DNA of 64,000 nucleotides from Paracentrotus lividus (lineage: Eukaryota > Echinodermata > Echinoidea > Camarodonta > Echinidae): NCBI GenBank assembly GCA_940671915.1, contig CALNVZ010003426.1, forward strand, positions 17,659,570 to 17,723,569. The letters are read 5' to 3'. Shown piece by piece: positions 1-12,479 of this stretch. The notes under the pieces were generated by a model. That model was not told the origin of the DNA, ran no database searches, and worked only from the letters and a program-made list of their open reading frames with translations. How positions within the stretch are numbered: position 1 is the first letter of the stretch; each line of letters starts with the position of its first letter. Both the position numbers and the translations under genes were made by a program.

Positions 1-667
1 AGATCCAGCGATTTTCTAGAGGTAATTATTGCGCATGCGTGAAATTCCATGTTGCCTTGTCAACGCGAGTTAATCAAGACGAAATTTCGTATTTTGTCAA
101 TCTAAAGTTTCTTCATTTGCGCTGTAAGTACATGTTCAAAGTAAATTTTATTCTAAAATGTTAATGAAATGCTTAGTTTTCAGGTGTGGTTTGTTATGTT
201 GTATTTGTTTCTTCTCTTTGATGACTTTCGCTCTATTTTACTGCCGATACCGTCGAAGTTTGTGTATTGTGTTTGTGTGGTCCCATATGCTCAAATTTGT
301 GTCAAGAATTGGGTCAAGTCAAAGATTCCTGAGCTGATTTCTTATTTATTAAAGTTCAGTTTGGATCATTATGACAAAACAACTATAATAGATAAAGTAA
401 AATGAAAAGATTAGAAGCAAAACTGAGAGAAAGAAAGGAGAGAAAGAGGAATTAATGCAATGCCAATGCCCGGCATTGGCATTGCCAAATTCAGTGGCAT
501 CGGCGACCACGTAATTTTCAGCATAAAAATATGCCCCAATTTACTCCTTTTTAAGAAGTTATGTGGCTTTTCGGTAAGTTTTAACTAACTTTTATGATAC
601 ATTATATATTAAACATTATTTTAGTCAATAATTCTGGACAGTAAGAGCTTTTCTGAATTTTTTGTTG

Positions 668-1264
668 CCCTGGCCCTAAACCGACCAGCCCCCGTCGCGA
701 AGCGACGGGAACTGACGAACCAGTAGACATATTTGGCGAAGTTTTGAAAATATCTATACATGACCACAAATTTCGTGGTCAAAAATACCTTATTTGAATT
801 CATACTCACATTGAATCAAATCTTTGAAGTTTTTCCTCGAATTGGTGACATCTGCGAATGTTTCACATGAAGTAATCAACTAATAATGTAGAAAAATACA
901 GGAAAATTGAGTCCATCAACGTATATCTCTCCGTGCGTGCGTTGTCTTCGCCATACGTCTTCGCACAGTAAAATGACGTCATAGAAAATGGCAGCGATGG
1001 CACCAACACTATGAGAAGAGACAAGGCCAACGGAAAATTCAATTTGGTAAGTCAAGAAGCTCTTATATACTTTCATTTTTAGTCGTTGTTACGCGTGAAA
1101 CATCATAAAAACCTTACAACAACATTTTAACATTAGATTGATTAAATTGACCAGTATAATCCTCTGAGCGCTCATCTTCGCTGATTATTTCGCTGTAAAT
1201 GGAGGTGGTGGAAGTACAGCCCCGTCGCCTTCGGCAACGGGGCTGTGTATAGTTACCCTGGCCC
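668..1264. mobile_element. Hairpin-ended element A with 9-bp flanking repeat
   Basis: The direct repeat CCCTGGCCC lies at 668-676 and 1256-1264. Just inside are two GC-rich hairpins: CCCGTCGC-GAA-GCGACGGG (691-709) and a 14-bp stem with one mismatch and a TTC loop (1216-1246). The two ends are inverted relative to each other (AGCCCC..CGAAG read inward from both). The interior has a TGACGTCA site near 973 and a GTAAGT near 1047, which may be captured host promoter/exon sequence. No transposase is visible. Confidence 0.55.
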
Positions 1265-1516
1265 CTGCCTACAAATTGGCACACAATTGACTTGTTTTAA
1301 ATTGTTTGTGTCATTATGAGTGACAAGAAGCGCTGAAGCAGACCACACATCATGACATGTGCAGCTGGCACTGGCAGCATTAAATTGTATTCAACATTAA
1401 TTATACAGTCACATACCATGCGTTGAAATGATCTTGAACATCTTGAGGTTCACAAAAACCGGGGCAGAAAAAGACTTGTGGAAAAAATATTGTGCTAATT
1501 AAATTTTAAATTTAAT

Positions 1517-1918
1517 ACATGCCAAGTCTCACGCATCTTGCGTGAGAATCACGCAATTGGGGCCCGTCTCACGATCTCACGCTGAACACCTCATTTCTCA
1601 CGCAATCTGGATACGATAATTGAAAAAAAAGAAAAAAAGTAGCATTATTATAGATTTTTTTACCCTTTTGGAGCCTCATACCCTAAATTTCGGCAGTTTT
1701 GTTGCAAATCAATTCCTGCGAGTGCGATGTTTTCATGCAGGGGATCGTTATAGGCAAGATAGCTTACTACGTGCAACATGTGTAGCATGAGCGCGCGCCT
1801 CCTTTGTGTACAAATTACTATTACGCGCGTGCACATGTGGTTACGCGCGCCGCATGCGCACTGCTTTAAAACCCGATGCGAATGATCTCACGCAAATTTT
1901 TTTTTTAACTTGGCATGT
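1517..1918. mobile_element. MITE with ACATGCCAAG terminal inverted repeats, copy 1
   Basis: The ends are ACATGCCAAG and CTTGGCATGT. The interior is rich in TCTCACGCA motifs and ends in poly-T. A second copy at about 44788-45973 carries a nested insertion, and this copy preserves the uninterrupted version of that target site (near 1765-1780). Confidence 0.7.
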
Positions 1919-2204
1919 CTGCAGCCCCCATTAAGAAGCGATGGGGTATTGACAGGGAATACGCTATGCCGTGCTTGATTACCCCGAGTCATGTCACAAA
2001 ATTTAAACCTACATTCTAGATCTAACGTTAAGTCGTGTTTTTTTTTAATTGATAGGCTAGACCTACTCAAATAATATTGATGTAAGTTGTAACTGCCTGA
2101 TTGGATAGGCCCTACCATTTCTTATTTTTGTGATAACAGGTAGTGTGATTGCCATTTGAAGGCAATAGACAGTCCCCAACATGTAACCTTTGTTCATATC
2201 GCAA

Positions 2205-2842
2205 GTAGGGTAGCGCGCCCAGTATTCGGTCCCTTAAGGGGAAATCGGCGATAATATGAAAACTTACCTCCTTTATCTGACGATCCACCCTCCAGAAGAA
2301 CGAACAAATTCTACTCTAAAAGATTATCAAAATCATTTAAAATTTTTAATTACTGGTTAAATGAATATCGCTGATAGAATGAGGGGATGTTTTTCTGCCC
2401 GGCAATCGGTTTTGCAGGATAGTATTCGGTCATGCGTTGTTTCCCTACGATCGCGCAGACTGAAAAACCTGCGATGCGAATTGCAAAACGTGGGGCGAGA
2501 TGAAAAAATTCGCTGCGACCAAAGAATAAGTGGAAGTTCCCTGTCATTCTCATACCAAATTCATGGTAGCGCACAGCATTACTTCACAACGCAACCCGTT
2601 AGCGTTTTTGCTAAGAAACGCTAAAGTGAAAATATCTCTGTGATGACGTCCAATTCAGAGTAAGTTTGCAATCTCGCTTTATATTTTGATTGTGAGATTT
2701 TTGGTGGTGTGTTTGATGAATGTTTGATGATTGTTTTGTGACAGTTTGAAGGCTGATTTGTTTGTGATCTTTTTGTGAAAGCTGTTGAAGTAGCTAAAAC
2801 CGAATACCGGGACGGAACCGGGCACTGGGCGCGCTACCCTAC
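2205..2842. mobile_element. Non-autonomous DNA element with perfect 19-bp TIRs
   Basis: GTAGGGTAGCGCGCCCAGT at 2205-2223 is mirrored exactly at 2824-2842. GTATTCGGT motifs recur inside (2222, 2421) and in inverted form near 2800. The short open frames inside resemble no known protein. Confidence 0.75.
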
Positions 2843-3325
2843 GGTAAATAGCAATAACCTTCTTGAAGATATACAAAATGAGCGTGCGCATGTTTGTGTG
2901 TTGTTTGCTAGCTAGCTATCTGCCTGCAGAAATCAAACTCAATTTTTAACATTACATTGTACAAAATAAGTTTCATGTAATATCTTGATCAATCAATCAG
3001 GATATAATGGATTATATCTAGTCATGCATCACATCTCTTTACAACAAGAAAATCTTTGCTCATAAAAACGAGAGGTTAGGCGGTAGAAAAAGGAGGAGAA
3101 TATAACTAGGGCGGGAGAAGTTCAAAAATAAGCAGGAGGGGGTGAGATTTGTCTAAAGAGACCTTCAGCAGATCTGATGCCCCGATTGAGGGGGGGGGGC
3201 AAACAAAAAAACCTAAAAATCTGATTTTAACATGTAGTCTAGTCAATGCGTTGTTATCAAATTATGGGAGGGGGCGCATCCCCTGTGCCACTGCCTGAAT
3301 CCACCACTGTCTCTGAAATGAATAA

Positions 3326-5055
3326 GGGCCATTCCACGGTAACTCGCGTTACAAATAACCGGTACCTTTCATGATTAAAGTCCTCTATCTTTCAAACTGC
3401 TAGGATCTACAAGTTACTTTTTGCACCATATGTAAAGGAGCGTATCAGGACATCTCCCCCGGAGGACAACTCCCCCGGGGACAATTCCCGGAGGACAGCT
3501 CCCCCGGAGGACATAGGGTTAGGGTTAGGGTTAGGGTTAGGGCTAGGGTTGTCCTAGGGGGAATTGTCCTCCGGGGGAGCTGTCCTCCGGTAATTGTCCC
3601 CGGGGGAGTTGTCCTCCGGGGGAGATGTCCTAGAACCGTAAAGGAGACATAGACTAACCAAATGGATTAAAAAGGAAAAATATTTGTCAAGCTTGTTCAG
3701 ATTCTCGGGTCGTTAAACTTCGGTAACTCGCGTTACGCAAAAAGGACATGGTCAAAATCATGATGCAGATTAATGTGAATTGTTCCTAAACTATACCATG
3801 TTAGCAAAAAATTTCCTATCATAAACTGAACTTGGCATATTTCTAACCTATCAACTGCATCAAAGTGAAGAAAAAATGAACAGGTAAAATACAGGGAGCG
3901 TAAATGTCGGTAACTCGCGTTACAGTTTGTCCGTCAAGATATGGGCAGTTCCAAGCAAAACAGGACATGGAGCTGAAATTTCAATGTGCCGCTGTGCCTT
4001 TGAAAATGCAAATTAGGATCTGAAATAACCACAAAGGCTTCTTTACAATACAAACAATCATTTAAGTTTTTTAAAAATTGCGATTCAGTATTCTTACGCT
4101 GAATAATTGATCAAACCCAAATTTGCACGTATGGGACTATGGGGCTTTAAATGCCTCTAATTCTTATATCTCGTCACTTTTTGCCAATTTTTTTGGCTTA
4201 ATGTAATTGTCATGGTCTACTCCAACAAACTTTGGTATTAATATTTCTTTATAATGCATTTCTCGTCACGAAAAAGACCAGGAAACCAGATGTCACTCCG
4301 TAACCGTCACTCCGTAACCGGACAAGGGTTCAAGTTTTAAGTCATAATTAACAAAATATTCAAGCAATTTTTTAATGCAAGGTGGCATATTATACCTAGA
4401 ATAACATAGAATCCAATCAATAACTCAAATTTGTGATAGCCATTTAAATTTCACAGAGTTTAAGCAAAATGTTTTCTGCTCAAATATGCATGTCCATTTT
4501 GCGTCACTCCGTAACCATGATTATGAATATTCATATCTCATTAATTAAGAGGATCACTATAAAAAAAATTTCATTTTTGAAAAGAGGGTACTATCAGCTT
4601 TTGTCATGAACCATTTCTTTGTACATAAAGATTAAAGTATGGATGATAAACTTGTTTGAATGCTGAAATGTTGCTTCTGAATGTCACTCCGTTACCTTGG
4701 AACTGCCCATATATTTTGAATTTTTGTAGCTTTTCTGTGACTTCAGATTGAATTTCATTGTTAAAATAGGTGTGACTTAATATTCTTCAGCTTATCCAGT
4801 TGGAAAAATTGTAAAAGGAATTATAGTTCTCCGTCAAAGTCTAAAAATTTTTTTAAAATGGCATGTAGTCCCACGTGCTTCAAATTATGTATAGTTTGGA
4901 TTCTCCTACAAGGACATGCAATTTGAAGGTAAAATCAAACTTAATCTGTGTGTAATAATAATTTCAGAGAAGTTTAAAGCCCAAAGTACGACCTGAATTT
5001 GAGATAAAGCAAAAAGAAGTAAACAACAAATGTCCTCCTGACCGTGGAATGGCCC
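3326..5055. mobile_element. TIR element with internal GTAAC-type motif array
   Basis: Perfect 15-bp TIRs GGGCCATTCCACGGT (3326-3340, 5041-5055) are flanked by a possible ATAA target duplication. The left half holds three GGTAACTCGCGTTAC motifs (about 3338, 3721, 3909). The right half holds GTCACTCCGTAACC-type motifs (about 4291, 4305, 4502, 4682). About 80 bp near 3980-4070 is shared with the element at 41409-42172. Confidence 0.75.
3441..3637. mobile_element. Foldback element with telomere-type repeats in its loop, copy 1
   Basis: It is flanked by GTAAAGGAG at 3432-3440 and 3638-3646. The arms are an inverted array of GGACAACTCCCCCGG-type units. The loop contains about four to five TTAGGG/TAGGG repeats (3514-3551). 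It is nested inside the larger TIR element. A related copy lies at 52014-52171. Confidence 0.7.
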
Positions 5056-5163
5056 ATAAGGGAAGTGTACTGTAGGCCTACTAATTCTCTCGTGGCATTA
5101 ATTATTGACATTTTCATCCGGCTAAACAATTTTTGTTTACAGACCTAACAACCTAAAACCACG

Positions 5164-8100
5164 ATGCCAGGTGTAGGTGATGATGTTCCCATGTACTGCT
5201 CTCAGCAGATTAACATTCCTCCTGACCTGCCTGACATCATGAAGCAATTCACCAAGTCTGCCATCAGAACCCAACCTGCTGACGTCCTGCAGTGGTCCGC
5301 AGCGTAAGTACATGAAGACTGTGTTTGTGAATCAAAATGCACTTGGGCTCATAATAATAATAATAATAATAATAATGGTGGCTTCTTATATAGCGTTCAG
5401 GTCCGTCATGCATGACGCTCATGGCGCTGTACAAAGCATGTTTTACACAAATATTACCCCGGTCATAGCTGAGCGGCCAAGGATGTAGCGCTCAAGCATA
5501 TCGGGTACCCATTTACACCTGGGTGGGGAGGAGCATTGTAGACAAAACGCCCATACCCTAGGACGTAAGTGTCATACCGGGGTTTGAACCCATGATCCTT
5601 GCTTTCTCAGTCAAGTGATATGACCACTAGACTATGACACTTCTTATGGTAGTTAACTCCAAAAATTCAAAACAGAATGAGCTTGAAAATGATTAAAAAG
5701 AGCCTGTAAGTACAAAATATAGAACTACTTAATTTTTTCTGTAATGTTTTTCTTACGATTCATTGTCTTATTAGATTTTCAGTATATAAGTGCATTAAAT
5801 CTTTATTTGCCCCCTGGTACCCTCTTGTCTCTCGCCGTAAAGACCAAAACATATTTCTGTCATTGTTTGCAAGTATCATGGCGACAACGCTTAACAACCA
5901 GTCAAATTCATGTTTTCTGTAGAAAGAGATTTAGTAACTTTCTGGAGGCTTGCCAAAATCTGAGATTTGGAACCCTACATTCTGTTAAAAGTGTAATAAT
6001 GTGTCAAGAGAAAATCATGAAAAAAAAAATCAGATTTCTGCAATACTCGGCTTTAATAGTTGATTTATCTGCTCAAGAAAATCTTGAACATGTGTGCTGC
6101 TTGTCAATAGATCATTTACATGTTCATACATTTACCTGTAGGTGTAGAACAAAGATTTGTAGGTTCGAGGAGTATTAAGCTGTTTGTAATTTATTAAGAT
6201 ATTTCTCTGATTCCTTTCATATTGCAGATATTTCCATGCCCTAGCTAATGGCGAGACACCCCCTGTGAAGGAGAGACTTGAAATGCCAATGGCTACACAG
6301 AAAACAGACACAGGACTGACCCCAGGAATCCTCTCAGTGCTGAACAGACAGGTAATTACCACTTCTTCCGGGCGGAATGTTATTGTAATGCTTGGGTTTA
6401 CCTTTAAAACAGACACCAGTCTTAAAAACATGAATACTTCCAGTGCTAAACATACAGGTAATTACGACTACTTTTGGCTGTGATGTTACATTGATTTGCA
6501 TTGGGTTATACATGAAACAGACTATAGTCTAATAGTCTTAACAAAAATCCTTTCAGTGCTTAACCCGTTGAGGACTGAGCACGATATATTCGGGCTGAGG
6601 TCTATTGGAAATGTGTGTTATAGCCAAATCAGCTCATCCCCAACAGGTTAACGTAAAAGTAAGTACCACTTCTTTGGGATGAAATGTTATATTGATTTAG
6701 ACAGACACCAGTATTAAAAATAAGAATACTTTCAGTGCTGAACAGACCGGTAATTAATTACTTCTTCTTTTGGCTGGAATTTGGCATTTATTTGCATGAG
6801 ACTTTCTCAAGACAAGGGCTAGATCAGTCACTCTATAGCACTTTAATAGCACTTTGGCTTGAGAAATTCCATAGGTGTGGACGGAAGCTAGCCCCCTTCT
6901 AAATAACAGGGTGGTTCAAGCTTGAACGTTCTTGCATTATGTTTAACCCCAAGTGAAAGTTTTCTATGTTTTTCATTTCAAACTTTTTATGTCTTCTGCA
7001 CAGCTTGGCCCAAAGAAGACTATCTCACTGGACGAACTGGAGCAGAAATGGAAGGATAACTGCCTCCCGAAAGAAAGGATGTTCAGTTTAATACAGATTG
7101 GTAGCTTTGGTGATGAGATTGAATGGCCAAAGTTCTTTTCGCTCGCCTGCTCAGCTCTCGCAGGGGTATGTATTTGGGTCATTTTTATTTAAATTAATCA
7201 ATAGCTCTGGTTAATTTTGCAAATTGAGAGAAAGAGGCCAAATTGAATTGGAAAGGCTAATCATGTAGTTTAATGGTTGTTTCAACCAGAAATTTACATA
7301 ACCTGCTGAAAGTCACATTTATTGAAAACCACCGCTGCATAGTGTCCATGTGGGGTGCACATGATTATTTTAAATACATTTAACTTAATTATCACTCGGC
7401 TATCATGTTTTTTTTAAACCAAAATAGTCTGCAGATGTGTATTTTCAGTTTTAATCATCCATTGTATTTTTTTTATCTTGCAAAAAGATTATTGTTAAAC
7501 AAGACTTTTCTCAGGAATATATGTCTTACACTGAAAGGTGTGCAGTGGTTAAAAATGTTTGATTTTGGTCATGTGTCCACTGAACTAGTTAAGAATATTA
7601 TGGTCATGAAATATTACAACGGAAAGCAAGTCATCCTTGAATCCGTTCATCATTGACCTTTAACCTTTTACCCTTCAGAACATCACATCAGCCATGAAAG
7701 TGATCTGTGAGATCTTGACCAAGGATCCTGAGGGTGGGGCGGCACGGATACCCTTTGACCTCTTCAAGGAGCTCTATACCTACCTAGCACAGATAGACGG
7801 TGAGATCTCAGAGGAACAGATAGAGGGTGTCTTCACGTACCTACAGTATCATGTGTAAGTCTTTTATTCTAACAGAACCCTGTTACATTTAAAGTATCTA
7901 TTATAGTAACTTTGCCATCAGTGGTAAATACCATGGTAATGCTGTTCAACAGCCAATACAGTATTTCATGATAGTTACCATTGAAGGCAAAGTTACTGTA
8001 ATTAAAGTTACTCTTAATGCAGCAGGCCCCTGTAAAGGATTTTTCAAAGGCCTAGATGATTTGGCATCTAGGAATAGAATAATTTTTATTTCAGCACGTT

Positions 8101-9106
8101 TTTCTTGAAATACAATCTGTTTCAAGAAAGATTTTGTTTATGAAAATGTTTATGAAAATATTTTATTTTTCCTAAGATGAACGGTGTTGGTGCACTTACA
8201 TTCCTTTGGCAAGGTATTTTTTCTACATTTCTTCACCTCACCCACTTGCAAATGAGTACCCAATAAGAATGAAAAATTGAAGTTGACTGTAAAAAAAGAT
8301 AATCCTGTGGTCCAGTACAGTTTGTTGTAACAACAGGGTTCCCAGCCCATCAGGGAAATCGGGGAAAATTATTTTACTTTTTTCCAGTCAGGGAAAAGTC
8401 AGGAAATTTTGATTGGCACAAAAATAAAAATTTCAGTAGTCAGTCAGACTAGTGTTTTATACTGCAAATAGCAAATAGTTCACGGCGACAACGAAGAAAA
8501 CATGCGAAACTGGAAATGGGTTTAAATAATTATCAGGGAACTTTTAGATTTCATCAGGGAAAAATCAGGGGAAAATCAGGGAATTTCGTTTTCTTGAAAT
8601 GCTGGGGACCCTGAACAAGGTTACAATGTAATAGCTGTACAGATTATAATGTTTAGACAGTTTCAATCTCATTAAATCAAGGTGCTTATGGAACCCAGCC
8701 AATGAACTTGTCATAATGGAATCTTATTGAATGAACCCGTGGCTAGCACAATTCTAAAATTGGGGCTGGGAGAATGGCCACTTTATAATGAAACTTCATT
8801 TTATCTGTGCTACATGTATCAGGATTGACATTTGCACCTAGTCTTCAAGCACAGACTGCAATTTAACAAATCATACCATGTCTAGGGTGGAGACTAGTCT
8901 CTAAATCCACAGTTGAGTAGCCACAGTAAACAAGGGAATATAGTCTTCTTTTAAAACTCTGCATTTTGCACTACGTGGAGATCTTGCATTTCTGCATGCA
9001 AACTTATTTTATGAACCGCTTTATCCATTTGTACAGGGACAAACAAAATGGCGCAGTGCAGCCCAGGAACTTCCTGCATCCAGATTGTCCTAAACTCGGC
9101 CTGTGA
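5164..9106 (+). CDS. ROPN1L: Ropporin-1-like protein (radial spoke protein 11 family), complete coding region in 5 exons
   Basis: Coding exons are 5164-5303, 6228-6351, 7004-7165, 7679-7854 and 9037-9106. All introns are GT-AG and the phases fit, giving 672 nt (223 aa plus stop; human ROPN1L is about 230 aa). The N-terminus carries the RIIa-type dimerisation/docking helix, with IPPDLPDIMKQFTKSAIRTQ at about residues 17-36, followed by QPADVLQWSA. Later conserved blocks are ATQKTDTGLT, LEQKWKDNCLPKE, and ICEILTKDPEGGAARIPF. In other animals ROPN1L/RSP11 sits in radial spokes and the sperm fibrous sheath and binds amphipathic AKAP helices through this domain. The ATG follows an acceptor AG at 5141-5142 by 21 nt, so there is probably an upstream non-coding exon that I could not place. 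The C-terminus (NFLHPDCPKLGL) is shorter than the human tail. Introns hold a SINE and small MITEs. Identity is secure from family knowledge; expression in sperm or cilia is inferred. Confidence 0.95.
5350..5645 (-). mobile_element. tRNA-derived SINE, copy 1, in ROPN1L intron 1
   Basis: On the minus strand the head shows an A box (TAGTCTAGTGG) and B box (GGTTCAAACCC), followed by a SINE body. It ends in an (ATT)n tail, seen on the plus strand as AAT repeats at 5350-5374. A similar copy lies at 11806-12095. Confidence 0.75.
6560..6651. mobile_element. 92-bp MITE with TTAA ends
   Basis: TTAACCCGTTGAGGACTGAG at one end and CCCAACAGGTTAA at the other form short TIRs bounded by TTAA. A close reverse-complement copy lies at about 19498-19588 and its mirror near 26170-26260. 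The TTAA boundary suggests a piggyBac-type origin. It lies in ROPN1L intron 2. Confidence 0.6.
7905..8003. repeat. Imperfect inverted repeat in ROPN1L intron 4
   Basis: TAGTAACTTTGCC..GTGGTAA is mirrored by TTACCATTGAAGGCAAAGTTA. It is about 100 bp with a short spacer and looks like a small MITE. Confidence 0.5.
8334..8613. mobile_element. hAT-like MITE
   Basis: The ends CAGGGTTCCCAGC and GCTGGGGACCCTG match as TIRs at 12 of 13 positions. They are flanked by AACAA on both sides. The interior is built of CAGGGAAA motifs. The hAT assignment rests only on the CAGGG terminus. Confidence 0.55.
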
Positions 9107-11080
9107 ACAGAGACTATCGTCGACCAATCATCCATGTTTGTATTCATGCTTTTATTCATTCATATGTTTCGCTGTGTGTACATAAGAAAAGATTATCAGA
9201 ATACGTCCAAGCACTGTTCATAGTGCTCTTTTTTTTTGTAACGTGCAAAATTTGGAAAGTCTGAAACTTTTTCCAAAAATGGAGCATGATGTAGCTCTGT
9301 GTTTTCTTAGTGACAAGACAATATATTTCAGACAAGTCAGAAGGAATATTTTTAAGTTTTACTATATTATTTTGGAACTACTCCTTAGTAATAAAAAAGC
9401 TACAATACCAGTGGAAAATATCCACTTATTGGCATATGCAGTTGTATTTGGATAGTGCATGTCAAACCAATGTTCAAAATCTGTCTCTGACTTAGAAATA
9501 AATCTACATTTTAAGTTTTAGATACAAAGTTTGCATATTGCCTTGATATTTGTTTATTTATCCTTAAACAAGATTTGTTTTGTCTGTTGACATTCCAGCA
9601 TGTAAGACCTTGATTCTCATACAAGCATAGTGGTATCTTTCAGATATTTTGTTTATTACATGTACTTGTATACCAGTCTAGCCTTTAAAAATGTATGTTC
9701 TCCTCCTATTTCAAATTACACCCCCCCCCCTTTCGTTGTAATTCTCTCTGCACCTCTAAATAGGAAACTAGATAAAATGTTACTTCCAATGCTACATATT
9801 ATTTTTATACCCAACTGCGAAGAAATAGCTTTATATCCTATCCAAGGGATTTTGAAATTGGATAATATTGTCTTACTACTACTAACATACTGGTATGTAC
9901 ATCAAAGTGATTTCAAATACAGGAACTCCCAAATACAGGATCACTGAGCCTTAATGCATTGTCTTTTTTTTTTCAACAAGAAACCAGTGTCAGCTTTGAA
10001 ATACATTACGTCAACCCCTCATTTGCAAGCCTACCTGAGTTTCAGAGCTGAATTCAGGTCCTATACCCCCCTATCAAAAAACCTAGTTTGAAACTCCAAG
10101 ATATTCATTTCCAAGCAGTATCGACCCTGCATATGGCCAGGTAATCCCTGTTATCTAACTTTTCAACTCTGCTGGCTAGCCTGAGCGTTGAGCCAGGGTT
10201 AATGATAAACAACAGCTGTGATATTACGAAAGAGTAGCTCTGCCTGTTGTCGGCCCATGGGAATGAAATGATTGTATTTGATATTTTTTCAAGTTTTCAA
10301 AGGCATATTATATATAGAAATCAAATGTTAATTAGTTTTCAATTTCAAACGAAGAGAATCGACCTCGGAATAAGGAAAGTACAAGAATAAAAAATTAATA
10401 AAAATGTATCGATACAGACATCTTGATCGCTTAATGTAAACAATATTGGCCCCCAGCTGTGACCTTGGGTGACCACTGTTTGGACGGAGGTCAAGGAACT
10501 GATGTTTTTTAGATAGATATCTTGGTTGAGGTGTTTGTCACACCAGGGTCTCCTCTAACGTCCCTGGTCACACTTGGAAAAGAGAACTAATAGAGTTGCA
10601 AGTAGGGGTACAATGTATATTGTCCTCAAACGGACTGGTTCGTCATGAAATGTATTTTTTGTATTACCGTGAGGGTACTTTATGGTATATGGTTTCGTCA
10701 AGGGCAATATATGTGATATTCACTTAAAGATGACCCACCCATTATTGTATTACTTATTCCAGGTTCATTAGATTTCAAAGTTTATTCGAAAATGATGTCA
10801 TTTCGTAATAAGCCATGTTAGCTAGAGTAGAATATTCTACTCTTGCATCTGGTAAATTTTCAGAAGTTCAAAGTTAGCCAAAACTTTGGTTTTGGTATGT
10901 AGGACAAAAGAAAAAGAAATATGGGTAAAGCTTTAAATCATTGTAAAACCTTGAAACATGTAAATAGATAAGTTGTTTTAATATGTACATGTAAATATGT
11001 TATTTTTGTTGGATATATATTGCACGTTTTGCATTAAAAGATCCATTTTGAAAGACTACTAATTGTCGAAAGTTTGAATT
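9107..11080 (+). other. Probable ROPN1L 3' UTR and downstream flank
   Basis: There is no coding signal here. An AATAAA lies at 9497-9502, about 390 nt after the ROPN1L stop, and is the first good polyadenylation candidate. A poly-C run lies at about 9721-9730. From about 9990 the sequence is a dispersed repeat that is also present near 39.6 kb. A late ATTAAA near 11033 could serve a longer transcript. Confidence 0.45.
9990..10640. repeat. Dispersed repeat of about 650 bp, copy 1
   Basis: It matches 39605-40250 in the same orientation over landmarks such as GAGCGTTGAGCCAGG, GATAAACAACAGCTG and CTGTGACCTTGGGTGACCAC. There is no visible TIR and no protein. Confidence 0.65.
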
Positions 11081-11805
11081 TACTCTGTTTTTCAGTGCAT
11101 AGTACTATTCCAAAAGCACATTATACTGTCAATTAATGATATCATAAAGTTTTGTTATGATGTTCACAAATATGTGCGTGTCTTTTTAGGTACCTTAATC
11201 CTGTATACGTTGCTATATCAGGGGTGGACTGTATGAAAACTCAAAATCTACCATTATTGCATGGCATTTGTGTATACATTCGGTTTCTGAAGCTAAAAGA
11301 TAGCAAAGGCTTGTGAAAGTTAAGATTAACCCTTACCCGTAAAGTGCGTAAAAAACAAAAAAGGGGCATAAAAAAAAGAAAGATGTGGAGGGTAAAGGGT
11401 AAATTGCCAATTGGTCTAAACCTGCTTTGACCGATGTCCTTTTGGTCTCATTCCACATCTTCTTTGGTCTACAACCAGTTCATCCATTTGCCATTTTGTC
11501 TAATGCCTATTTGATCGAACACCACTTCGTCAATACTTGTAACAAATTGGTAATAGACCAATTATTTATTTAGGAATTATACGAAAAAGCAATTAGACTA
11601 GAATGTAATTAGAAGAATTGGCAATCGGACCAAGTGGTCATTAGGCCAAGTATGTATTAAACCAAAAAAATGAAAAATATGAAAAAATTATTAGTAGACC
11701 AAATGGGTTTAGCCCATGGGTCAATAGGCAATAAGAGAATTGGACCACCCGCTGGTAGACCAAGTGGTAATAAACCCAGAATACAGGTGATAAGTGCCAA
11801 GAGAG

Positions 11806-12095
11806 AAATAATAATAGTTGCGATTTATATAGCACCTAATATAAAACAATTTCATCTCTAAGCGCTTTTAATACAATTATTATTACCCCAGTCATCGGAT
11901 GCTTGTAAGTCTTTCTGACACCCGTCCAATCCCAAGGGATCATTTCGAATCATGGCAACCGTTTTGCACCTGGGTGGGGAGGAGCATTGTAGACAAAACG
12001 CCCATGCCCTAGGATGCAAGTGTCATGCCAGGGATCGAACCCACGGTCCTTGCTTCCTCAGTCAAGTCATAAGACCACTAGACTATGACACTTCT
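11806..12095 (-). mobile_element. tRNA-derived SINE, copy 2
   Basis: It has the same A/B-box head on the minus strand as the 5350-5645 copy (TAGTCTAGTGG; a GGTTCGATCCC-type B box near 12030). The body block CACCTGGGTGGGGAGGAGCA is shared, and the tail is ATT-rich. Confidence 0.75.
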
Positions 12096-12479
12096 GAAGA
12101 AAACGAGTGTGTTTGATTTGAGAAAGCAAAAGACTGTAAAGGAGAGAGAGAGAGTAATGAGAAGAAAGACATGAAGTAGAGATGAGAGGCAGAGAATGTG
12201 TCAGAAGAGGGAAAGGTCTGGGAGTTAAAACAGAATGTTTTCTGTCAATGGAAAGTTCCTTTTGATAATATACTTTTGAATACAGTGGGCTACAATAAAA
12301 AGATAACCCAACTTTTACAACTTCATGTTGATAACACTGTTTGCCAGCAATGCAAATCAGGAGAAAATAAACATCTTTAGATAACAATACCCGTTTTCTA
12401 TTTTTTTTATCACGCATCGCTGAGAACAAACATAATTGTCTCAAAACATTTTTGTCCATGATGAACTTGTAAAGTTGGC

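Noticed and set aside
3504..3551. True telomere or chromosome end
   Set aside because: Only a few TTAGGG units, enclosed by inverted repeats and a target duplication inside another element.
5580..5645. tRNA gene on the minus strand
   Set aside because: A and B boxes are present but no complete cloverleaf; the sequence is joined to a SINE body and repeated at 12020-12095.
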